Assembly: GCA_000310025.1 (NCBI GenBank)
Contig: FN649748.1
Span: 649,265-713,264 of the forward strand
Direction: 5' to 3'
DNA from: Ectocarpus siliculosus
Lineage: Eukaryota; Sar; Phaeophyceae; Ectocarpales; Ectocarpaceae
Length of the DNA stretch: 64,000 nt
This document shows positions 32,161 to 42,900 of this stretch, in pieces (position 1 is the stretch's first letter; each line of letters begins with the position of its first letter). Both the position numbers and the translations under genes were made by a program. Below the pieces are notes generated by a model. The model was not told where the DNA came from. It ran no database searches and was given only the letters and a program-made list of their open reading frames with translations.

Positions 32161-34773
32161 ATGCCCGAGCGATGTCGATGGCTGTTGTACTGCAGGGTGG
32201 CGCTGGTACTTTTACAGCTCCCGTCACCCGCGACAGCGTTGGTTCGCTACAGCTGGTGTCGGAGCGCTTTGCTTGCCCGCGAAGGCGCAATAGGCTGCAC
32301 AAACGTAGCCACAGCGGAAGAGACAGATGGCCGCTGCGAAAGTCCACGGTCAAGCAAATCGAGCCTGAAAGAAATTGAGCTATGGCTTGACGAGGTCGGC
32401 GTGGACCGGCGTGGTGGCGGGTGTGGGCCTCCGGCAGCTAGACTGACCAGTGTTTCTGGGAAAGGGATCGGGCTCACGGCTTCCGTGGAATTGGAGCGTG
32501 ATTCAACGGTGAGAGAAAGTAATAACCTTGTACAAGCAGTCCCCGCAGGTGTTTGTTTTGCCAACTCCAAGACCCACCTCGTTGATGAACCGTTGTTGCA
32601 CAGCATTTTTTGCCTGCACATACACTCCCGAGAATTGACAAGGACCATCCTCCCTTGCTCTTCAACCCAGGTGGCCAGCATCCCCCGAAGAATATGCTTC
32701 TCGTCGGACGCCGCGGATGCGCCTGCTGGAACGCTCAGAGCGTGGGCGCATGACTTGTTTGCCTCCATTCCGTCTTCCGCTGCTGCAGCATGCTCAGAGA
32801 AACATCTGAGTTTTGAGGGGGACGTGGCTGTGGTCACGCTGCAGGTTTTCCTTGAGAGTGCCGCCGGCGAGCGCTCAACGTGCGCGCCCTGGATGGCGAT
32901 GCTGAATCGAAAGGGCAGCCTTAACCTGCCGGCTTTGTGGCCGGACAGCGACCTTGAGGGCCTTAAAGGAACGCTTGTCTTGCAAGATGTCGAGGCGTGC
33001 CTGGCGAGGGCCAAGTCGGAGCGTGTTGCCGTTGCTGCTGCGATGGTGAAAGGATTGCGGGGGGAGTTGGGGGGGGGAGGGAGGGCGGGGGGCGAGGGGG
33101 GGGGCTTCCCGGAGTGTCCTTGGTTGGATACCAGCAATATGGAAGGGAGACCAACATTCGCCGAGTGGTTGCATGCACGGTGCACGGTCCAATCCAGGGC
33201 GTATCGCGTTCGGCGAAGGTGAGGCTAGATGAGCTAATCGTACTACAGTAGATCATGTTCGACAATTTGGTATTGAACGCGGTGCAACAAGTCTTCGACA
33301 TTGAGCTTGCCACAGAAGTTCCTTGTTCGATCTGCGAGATATGATTGGCTTCGTGCTGGCTCTGCACTGACTCTCCCGGCCTGTGCCGCTTTTTTTCGTC
33401 GCAGGTACCTTCTCATACCCCTGGTTGACTTCGCCAACCATGATGATGATGTGGCCTTTGCGGTGTGTCCAGGCGACGGCGTGTTTACCGGTTCAGACGA
33501 GGTAGGGTATGAAGGCTCACGTGCGTGTCCCAGTTGACCAGCGGTAGAGTATTCCACGCTCTCATGGATAGTGCGGCGAAGTGCCACGCGTTGCAGCTTA
33601 CACTATCACGCAATTTTGTTTTCATGCCAACGACAATCGTGATGCACTGCCCATAAAAATTGGGTTTGAGGTTAATTTCTAACAGCTCTTGCGGTGGTGA
33701 TGACCCGAATTGATAGGGCAAGTTATACACTGTTGTAGGTCTGTGGTGCTCGGTGCTCGGGCTACACTCTCCCCTTACCCCAGCAGTTGCCATGAACTTT
33801 TTGAATTCCTCTGCTGCATACATAGTTTCGTGGCAACCAACTTTATTCTGGCGGTTGCGTTGTTTCCACCCCATGGCGGTTGCACCTTGACGCAATGTTT
33901 TCCCAGGTCGTGTTCGTGGCAGACCGAACCTACAGGCCAGGCGAAGAAGTGTGCACGACCTATGGTGATATGGACAACGCCAAGAGGCTCTTCTCCTTCG
34001 GGTTCGTCACCCTCAAGCAACATGCTGCTCAGCCATCTCAACGCCGCCCCGCGGGCAACATGCTCCCTCTTCCGACGGAAGCCTTTTGCGACGTTGAATT
34101 GACCATAGCTGCGACAGATGAGTTGCGCGTCTTCAAAGAGGCCGTTCTTCGCGAACGTCAAGCGGGAGAAGATCTTGTGTCTCCAAATCTAGGCGCGATG
34201 TTCCCGTTGACCCCTTTCGTGTCGCAGTTGGTCGAGGGCCCGGCCCGATTGTTTGTGGAATCTGTCCTGCCTGTGATGCGTCTTGTTGCTTTGACCCCTG
34301 AAGAGCTAACGGGTGGAGACGCCTTCGGCGATGCGTGCGATACTCGAAGTGTTTTTGGGACGAGTTTTGACAGCAGGATGACCGATACTAGCTCAGATAA
34401 GTGCCCTGTCCTCGCTGCTGGCACAGGTCGTCAAGTTTTGGCGCATTTGGGCAGTCGCCTGTCGCTTCAGAACGAGCAGCAGGCGTTGCGTCTCCTTGCA
34501 GAGCAATGCCGCACTCGATTGGGGTCACTCAACCCGACGTTTGGCGATGTAGAGACTTTGAGAGCGGTCGCGGACGATTCGCACGAATCGAAGACATTCG
34601 CGGCTTGTGGACCGCGCTCCTTGCTCTGCGCAACGGTACGAGTCGGGGAGGCTATTGCGTGGTACGCACTTCTGAAGGCATGCGCCGAAAAGATGGAGGG
34701 TGGCACAGGCGTGCGTGAGGAACAGACTTGGGCTTCTTGGACATTAGAACGTTGCGAAACAGCAGCCGAGTAG
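32161..34773 (+). CDS. SET-domain protein-lysine methyltransferase, Rubisco LSMT/SETD3-6 type
   Basis: S-adenosylmethionine-dependent lysine methyltransferase of the LSMT-like class; the substrate cannot be read from sequence. Exons: 32161-32508, 32671-33218, 33405-33501, 33907-34773; phases agree, 619 residues. Residues about 9-28 are hydrophobic (LYCRVALVLLQLPSPATALV), suggesting a secretory or plastid-type signal, though no clear AF plastid motif follows. The split SET domain begins with LKEIELWLDEVGVD and GKGIGLTASVEL in exon 1. A large insert follows in exon 2, then the cofactor-site motif LVDFANHDDD (Asn310, His311), and RPGEEVCTTYGD with the SET Tyr at about 350. The remaining 265 residues fit a Rubisco-LSMT substrate-binding domain. 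A Gly-rich low-complexity run sits near residues 245-265. Confidence 0.85.
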
Positions 34774-35718
34774 CTGTAGATAAAAGATTTGCCTCACATG
34801 GGTGTCGAGTGAAGGCTACCATGTACATGTACACATCGTGTTCTGGGTTATATTCCCTCGGCGAACCAGTCCCGCTGCACAGTAAGGTGTTATTCCCAAC
34901 GTAGCGCAGCGGTCGAGCAACGACTTTGGTGAGTGGTACTCATCTATCTGTGTGCAGCAATTCCACAGTAATTCCACGGGGAGTTGGGGCTCCGTAGCGA
35001 CAAATAATTTCTTCGAATAATATGTTTGGGTAACCCCTGTCAAGTTTGCCGACATGGGATTGACGTTTGATGGGTTGCCGGATGCCCCTTCGATATTCTG
35101 TATGCAGTCACCAGGAGAAACGATCACCAGCTGTTTGGTTTCAGTGGCGTTGCTGTGGGTGCTGTCGTTCTCGCTTTCGTACAACAGCACCAGACAGCTC
35201 TCGAATCAGTAAACCTTGGGGCGAGTTGTGTAGCAGAGCGAGGAGGGCGTCAACACAGCATGCGAGTTGCAACAATTTCCAACCTCCGTCACGCACCATA
35301 TGGAAGGTAGCTACAAGATGCGAGGAACAGTTGTTTGGTGGCATCGCTCTGGGCGTTGTCATTCTCAATCCCATAGCATACAACAGCATCAGACCAAGTC
35401 AAATCAGTCAAGCTTGGGCGAGTTGTGTGGCAGAGCGAGAGGGGCCTCAATACAGAGTTCACGAGCTGCTGCATGGTATCTACTCGTCAGAGGCAGTCGC
35501 ACCCGAAGACGTCTGAAACGATGGAGAGTTGCATTTAGTTCTTGTTTCCACGACTGCAGAAAAAGGGGTTGCGATCTGAACAGCACGAGCGTGGGCACAT
35601 GAACAACACAGGGAATGCAGGGTATAATGGGTCCTCCCGAAACAAGGTGTCCTCACAGATGCGGCGAGAGCACTCTGACCATAACGGAACGACTCCCGTG
35701 ATCGCCGATTGGCGAGGG

Positions 35719-35749
<31 letters not shown>

Positions 35750-36220
35750 CATGCGCATAACAGAAAGGCTTGAGACTACAAGAAAGACTTCATGAACCAC
35801 CGGTACAGTACATAATAAATTGTCCTTAAACATCACCGAAACATCTTCAACGACAGAAAATTATAGCATTTTCACAAACCACGAAAACGGCAACACAAGC
35901 CAAAACATGTAACTAGACGAAGCTTCCGCAAGCCAAGAACATTCAAGGTGTTCCACATGCTCCATCCACTAAAACTACGTTACGCCAACCAACAAAACGT
36001 CATGTAGAAGATACTGTCAGCGAGGATCAGTGCAAACGGTTACTACCTGCTGAAACGGTATAGAGGCAACGTGGCAACGTACCAAAATCGGGCCCCACCA
36101 CTACCGTGGGACTACAGGCGTCTGGGGGGGAGGGGGGGGGGGAGCCGCACCGCTGCCAACAACACCCACTACCTCCGCTCACCGCACCGAATATTACATG
36201 GGACACACGTACACAATGTT
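34774..36220. other. intergenic region between convergent SET-domain and MED11 genes
   Basis: About 1.45 kb. It holds a diverged tandem duplication (about 35110-35480) and a GA microsatellite (about 35720-35747). No gene was recognised. Confidence 0.55.
35110..35480 (+). repeat. diverged tandem duplication, about 2 x 190 bp
   Basis: Two units share, in order, a CAGTTGTTTGGT-like word, a GGGCGTTGTCATTCTC-like word, a TACAACAGCA word and a GGGCGAGTTGTGT-GCAGAGCGAG word. In one frame the units would encode related peptides (both contain QLFG, then ASCVAER), but each is closed by stops and no gene context was found. Confidence 0.6.
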
Positions 36221-36727
36221 TCACACTGCAGCAGCAGCACCACCCCCATCGTCCTGTGGCGGGGAGTCCGACTCTGGCGGTTCTTTTCTCGCAGAAGAAG
36301 CGGGCTGTTCTTTCGACAACTCGGCCAGAGTCGTCCGTAGGAAACGGGCCTTTTCGTGGAGAAGCTCGAGCTCCTTGCGCGGCCCGTATATACTCCGCGG
36401 ATACGGCGTGTAATCTCGAATCAACTCCGCCTTGGATGACAGCGTGCCGTGCACGGACGACACCAACTCTAAGAATTTCTTGGTTGAAGCCTCGACCTTG
36501 GAGCTATCCAACGACTCCACCCCGGCGAGCTCGTCCAGCGCGTCGGCGGCGACCTCCAACAGCTCCGCAACCTTGCCCTCGGCTGCGTCCAACTCCTCGA
36601 GAAGGGCCGCGTTCTTCGCGATTGGGCAAGAGTCTTCGTCGCCGCCGACTTGCCCTTCCATCTTCACTGCCACTCCAGCATCCTCGATTGATGATGCGCC
36701 CTTCTGGCTCTCAGTAGTGGCGTCCAT
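36221..36727 (-). CDS. MED11: Mediator complex subunit 11
   Basis: MED11 is a small head-module subunit of Mediator that pairs with MED22 and helps bring in TFIIH during RNA polymerase II initiation. One exon of 168 codons. After a short acidic N-terminus, the conserved part runs from LEELDAAEGKVAELLEVAAD (about residue 43) through KFLELVSSVHGTLSSKAELI to PYPRSIYGPRKELELLHEKA. This matches the order in animal and plant MED11: helix, helix, then a Y-RK motif and a closing helix. The C-terminus (about 30 residues) is Pro/Gly/Ala-rich. The assignment rests on motif order and length, since this family is poorly conserved; MED22 is the main alternative. It is divergent from eIF2 beta, with 208 bp between start codons, and unusually for this window has no intron. 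Confidence 0.75.
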   Translation of the reverse strand: MDATTESQKGASSIEDAGVAVKMEGQVGGDEDSCPIAKNAALLEELDAAEGKVAELLEVAADALDELAGVESLDSSKVEASTKKFLELVSSVHGTLSSKAELIRDYTPYPRSIYGPRKELELLHEKARFLRTTLAELSKEQPASSARKEPPESDSPPQDDGGGAAAAV

Positions 36728-36935
36728 TGCCCGAGCCTTACACAGCAGCGGATTGATTAGCTGCTTGCTCTGCTGTGAGCTCGGCAGTGCTGGGGTCTAC
36801 GCAGATGTATCCAAGATTAGTGGGTACCTTTTGCCGGGGGCCCGCTGACATCTCAATATCGAGAGCGCGCCGACAACGCACACACACACAGCAAGCAAGG
36901 AGAGCTCGGAGGACAGAGCGCCACCAGCCACAGGC
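36728..36935. promoter_or_regulatory. bidirectional promoter region, MED11 and eIF2 beta
   Basis: Only 208 bp between start codons of two housekeeping genes on opposite strands, so a shared promoter is likely. A CACACACACA stretch near 36880 is the only simple feature. Confidence 0.5.
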
Positions 36936-39900
36936 ATGGCGGATGTGGACGCTTTGCCCGAGGTGAGGGTACCGAGCGGTGACCAAGCAATCGTTGTTCG
37001 TGCTCTGTCTTTCACTAAGGGTGTTTGCACTTGTGAAAATGCCTTCCGCCGAAACCTGATGGCCCACGTGAGCCGTGGGTGTTGCACGAACGCAGCTGCG
37101 GTATATGCTGCGCCCCCCCGTATCCCATGGGCGCGCATGCGACACCCTGGTGAAGATTCGCGCAGCTTTCCTTTGTTATTTGAGTTATCCAGTCAACGCA
37201 ACGTGCAGTCGTTGCCGCTCTAGTTTTCTTCATTTCTGCGTGAGATGCTCGTGTCCTCGCGCGCCGTTCCCCATGGACAGCAGCAGTTAGCCCACCATCT
37301 CTCTCTCTCCTCGCCGTGCTGACATCCCAGGTCCCACCGGGGGCCGAGGACAATGCGGCACCCAAGGCCGATTCCGCGGCGGTGGAGGCGGAGGTCGACC
37401 TGTCGATGTTCGACCTGAGCAAGAAGAAGAAGAAGAAGAAGAAGAAGGTCAAGACCGAGGGGGACGACGAGGCGGGCGGGGGAGACGGCGAAGACAGGGA
37501 GGAGGGGGAGGGGAGGTACAACTACGAGACGTTGCTGGAGAGGATCCAGGTACAGTAGTAGGAATGGTGGTGATCGGGTGGCACTGCTGGTGTTTGCGGG
37601 TGGTGCGCATCAATCAAGGATGTGGGATAACATGGTTGTTGTGCGGTATTCATGTGAGGCGATTTTCTTTCACACGGCTGGCGCTCGATTTTGGTTCGTC
37701 CATGTGGTACTAGACTGCATGTTTGAGGAATCTGCTTGGTACCTGCACACTGCCGGCGATAGCACTCGTGGCTGTTGCACAGTAGTAGGCTGTTTCAAGT
37801 AGCCGGTTTTGACATAAGTTGACCAATTGCGCCTTTTTTCATACCCCAACGGATTGCAGCAAGTCCAGAATATACGTGACGCTTGGTCTCCAGTTCCCCT
37901 CCCAGCCCTCCAGTCGCCGTTGTACACAAACGCTTAGTGTTGGGGTTGTATCACACTGAAGTACATTTGGGGGGAGGGGGGAATGTCTCCAACAAGGCGG
38001 TTTGACATGTGTGAATGCTCTTTTTGAATTGCAGAACCTGCTCCACGTCAACAACCCGGAGCTGGCCGAACGCAGCCGCATCACGCTCAAGCCGCCACAG
38101 CTCATGCGCATGGGAACACGGAAGGTGCGCCGCCATTCGTTGGCCAGTATATTCATCTAACTTCTGCCCTCTTTCGGTGTGCACCGTTTTTTGAAAATGA
38201 AACCGGCCAGCCGTCGTAACTTGACACGTGCGTTCGCGGCACTAACCTGTCGGCATTTTTATACCAGTCCGGACGAACCCAGCCCAATGCAAGGATAGAC
38301 TGCTGTATGGATGTGTTTGGTTTCGGATACGTGGCGGTCGGAAGGAGTGCACGCATACCGGTGCTGCGTCTACATCACAAGGAGACCGAGGGGAAGAGAA
38401 CGATATGAGCCAGACCGTCAGTGTCTGGTGCTTTGCCAACGAGGTCACCATTTCATGGCTCCTCTGCGCGTTCGCTTCGATTGCGGGCCTTTCGCATCTG
38501 TCGCAAGGGTATCTCATCCGCAGTAAGGTACCTGAACGCACTCAACAGAGATTTGCAGCAACTGCTTTGGCCCCCTCGGTGGACGCTGTAGCCCTTATCC
38601 ACATTTTGGCCACCATTGTAGGCTTGAAAATGCCCTGCTCTTGCCTGAGAGCATGAGCAACATCACGTGCCCTTGATTGTGCTTGAGTTATTGGTCGATG
38701 ATCGAAGATGTGAAAGAACCTGAATGGTTACCAACTACTGGTGTTGACCATCGTTTTACCACACACCCATTGACTGAGACCAAGTCGCGAAGTTGTTCCT
38801 TTGGATGCGTTTGTTTTCCCCGGCTTGTCTCTTTGTCCATGTTGCCCCAAATCGCAGAGTCAAACCGAATACCACATGTGTACGTAATCGACAATAGCGC
38901 ATTTTTGTGCGATCGTTGTCGCACATGCTGTGCATGGGTAAATTCAATGCAAACCCTACGCACTATCAACGTTTCTTGCGCATTTGCAACTTTGCACAGC
39001 ACGTCTTGGTTATTTGGTATTGTGTCGTAGGTGGGAAAAAATCACATGAACGAGATTTTTTGACACTACTCGTTGGGATTTAATGTTAAGTGCTAACAAA
39101 ATAGCAATAGCAACGGCCGAAGCTGGTGATTGTGTTTCGGCCGGCCTTTGCCTGGGTATGCATTGATATTTTTAGTCCTACGTACGCTGTAGATTTTAGC
39201 TGTGCATGACAAGCAGGTATCCATTGCTCGATAGCAGCCTTGCGGTCTATGATCGAAGATGTGAAAGAACCTGAATGGTTACCAACTACTGGTGTTGACC
39301 ATCGTTTTACCACACACCCATTGACTGAGACCACCTTCTGCTTGAAGATCACGCAAGTTGCGGGGGATGCAGGATGATCGATATGCAGGCGCATCGGGGC
39401 GGAGGACGCATTCTTTTTGTCGTTTCGAAATACTTCGACAGATACAGAAATCACGACAATGACGCCGAAACTGTTATTTTTGCAGTGTCGTCTGTTGTTC
39501 CCTGTGAAGAAAATGTGCTGTTCTCGGCGTGCCGATTGGGTGCTTGTTTTTGAGTTTTGGGCAGTCTTGTTGATCGCACCAGACACACGAGGATGCCCCT
39601 TCGTCAAGGGTGACTGACGCCTGCTGTATCCAAAGGGGTCTAAGGACCTCGGGGTAAAGGTTGTCCCGCAGTACGATTCGAAACCGTGGCGTGATCATAG
39701 GGTATGGCTCGTCTGTGGGAGGAGTTGTGCCAGGATGACCGAAGAGTGCGCAGCGGCATTCGTGTCGCCATTTGTTTTTTCGAGGCGAACGCAGTAAGAA
39801 CCGAGCGCACACACTGGAGACCCTCCCCGTTGTTAAGTATTTCAGTATGCTCTTGGCCTAGATTCCACGTTGGTATCGGCGTTTTTGTTGCTGTAGCGCA

Positions 39901-42900
39901 GACGAAGGTGTTGGCGTACGACAGCCCCGAGGGTCTATGATCGAAGATGTGAAAGAACCTGAATGGTTACCAACTACTGGTGTTGACCATCGTTTTACCA
40001 CACACCCATTGACTGAGACCAGCGCTGGTCTGCCACTCACCGATCCTTGGCATTGTTTGCAACAGGCTTGCTTCCACGCTTCAACGTATCTGCTGCACAC
40101 ATCATATTTTGGCTGTCCTTTCTTTTTGTCAAGACGATTCGTCGGTGTTTACATGGCTTTGGTGGTGTTTTTTCTGGATGCGCGCAAAGGGCTGATGATC
40201 CATTTAAAGTTTGAGAACTGAATCTCTCCTCTCAGCGGAGAGTGGAAGATAACATATCCGAATGAAGCCTGACATTTTCTGTTTTTGCCGCACCGATTTT
40301 ACTGTGAAGAAAGTTGCATACTTTTGCGCCCGTTTATTCGTCACTGTGGTGGCTTACCCCGACCCTTTGTGCGAAACAAAACAACAAAAATATCGCTAAC
40401 GGGGATGTGTTTTTTTTCATCCGTACAACAGAGAGCAACTTCTCTCTTTTTTTTCTAAAAGGTTTGGTCTGTTTTGGTCTTGCTAGCAGCTAGCGATCGC
40501 GTTGTACCGGCCTTGAAGTCGCGATATGATTGTTGTGCCGTCTTGGTTGTGAGAGTGTCTCAGAGTAATCCTGTATTTTGTTGTGCCGTCTTGGTTGCGA
40601 GAGTGTCTCAGAGTTATCCTGTATTTTGTTGTGCCGTCTTGGTTGTGAGAGTGTCTCAGAGTTATCCTGTATTTTGTTGTGCCGTCTTGGTTGCGAGAGT
40701 GTCTCAGAGTAATCCGGTATTTTCGGTCAATGATGCAAGATGTGACGCCAAACCAGACGCTTTGGTTCCGGGTTTGGGAAGTACCCGTATGTCCCGATAT
40801 TGTTATCAAAATGCCGGCTGCGAAAAGCATGCCGGGCGCCATTAAGCGGTATCGATCACTTCACCAGTGCAGTACGTCGCATCACGAACAATGCGTTTGG
40901 ACGGTTGACAACAATGGCGCGCGCGTGCCGCAGCTAAAAAGCTGTTTTCTACCTTGTTCAGTCAAGGCAAAACAAACGCAGCTAAAACGCTGTATTGTAC
41001 CTTTTTCGATCAAGGCAAAACAAACCCAGCTAAAACGCTGTATTCTACCTTTTTCGATCAAGGCAAAACAATCCCTCATCAGAAGGCAGTCCACTAACGA
41101 ATCTCTGCAGCAATTGTTCAAACCAGTGTCTCCACGTATGCCCATCCGAGCTATACTCATGTATATGCCGGGCTTAGCATGCAACGTGCGTGGTATTCTA
41201 GGCAAGGGAGGTTTTTCAGTGCGTTTCGTGCCGTGTTGACGGAGCTGAGAGCTGCCGCCACCGCTGTGAGCTCCGCCGTCGACACGGCTAAGCGCGTTTT
41301 CGTCGCACGATGGCGCTTAACGCGTACGCGCCTACGGCTATCCTGCGCGCCTTCCTCTTGCCCCCCGCCCGCACTGGAGTTTTTAACACCGGACACAATT
41401 TTTTGCTACTCAAAGCAGAGTACGGGAAGAGATGCTGCGAATGAGGAATCCCTGTTAACAACAATTTTATCGCCGTCCGATTGTGTACTCGCCAAACAAA
41501 ACTGGGGAAGAAAACTGATCTATGTAAACCGCTAGCGTATATTTTGGATGTTGATATTGGTCCTTACCGGAAACTGGAAGCATTTCGTGCGGAAACGTGG
41601 CAGACGCTGAATGGTCGGGCAACCTTCAATTATGTTGACCATTGTCTACCACAATCATACTGACTGAGACCGATAGGATTTCGCGCGTGCCATAGCTTTT
41701 GGGCTGCACGTTTGTCGTAGGGTCGCGTCGCTGAACAAACAGCGGGAGAGGCAACGAGCGCTGTACGTTGGTTGTCTTCTTTTTTTTTTTTTGCGAAAAT
41801 GGTTGGGAGTGGTGTGCACCCGAGCGTTGTTTTTTTCGCCTCCGCAGATTGGCACGTCGTGCTTTTGTCCGTGATATATACCTTCAGTTTTGTCACTACC
41901 ACTGAAGAGTGAGCAATCGCTCCTGTCGAAACCATTCATTTTTGAGACAAAAAGCATCGGCATGCCTTGTTGTGTGTTCTCAATCCGTAGGAAGGATTTG
42001 TTCTTGTCCTGTGTCGTAAATCTTCAAGTTTTTTTGTTACACTGCTGTGTCCACCCGTTCTTTGGACGTCGAAGATATTCATTGTCCCAAGTGTTTTAAA
42101 ACCCACAAATATATTGAGTTGACCACTGTACACCCTTTGATTGAGAGAATTTTGCTAATATTTTGCATGCGTTTCACCCTCGTTGTGTTGTCTCAATGAC
42201 ATCGTCGGTCACACCGCACGGCAGCATTATTGTTTGTCGCCTTTTCCGTATTTCTTTTTTCGACTCTCGCATTTTGGTATGCTGGAAGTTCGGTCGATGT
42301 GTCGTACCGTATTTCGTCTTTGAATTGTTATTTCGCGTACGTGTCTGTCGATTGTGGTAGCTTAGCGGCGTGCACTGATTAGGTCTATGATCGAAGATGT
42401 GAAAGAACCTGAATGGTTACCAACTACTGGTGTTGACCATCGTTTTACCACACACCCATTGACTGAGACCAGCAGTAGCCATTCGGTTTGTCTGTTTATC
42501 AGGTGCACCGACACAACAGGTATGCTATTTTCAGAACCCTATAATAGTGTCCGGCACGTCATCAGGTATGCCTTTCAGATGTCCAGGCGCGGCGCAGCAT
42601 GTTTTTTCCTCATAATTTACGCGACCTCGTGGTGTACAATGTGCTTCCTCTAATCGTTCTCTCTTTGTCGGTTCGCACAGCCGTTGCTGCGACGGGAAAG
42701 AAAGAAATGATGGGGGTGGACGGGTAGTGCCATCCACTCGTCGCGCTTTCTACCGTACCTCTCTCCGTTCCTCGAGAAGGATACCCAGTACGCGCGTGTC
42801 TCTTACCACTTCCTACCGCCCTTTCGTTTTTCGTTCCACCGCAGACCTTGTGGGCGAACTTCCAGGACATCTGCCAGCTGATGAAGAGGCAGCCGGAGCA

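Noticed and set aside
32247-33185. 312-codon minus-strand open frame
   Set aside because: Antisense shadow of SET-domain gene exons 1 and 2; no family motifs.
38693-42470. 89-bp repeats as a CRISPR array, tRNA-like element or hammerhead ribozyme
   Set aside because: Spacers are far too long and uneven for CRISPR, no GGTTCRA-type B box or cloverleaf is present, and the hammerhead core words are missing on both strands.
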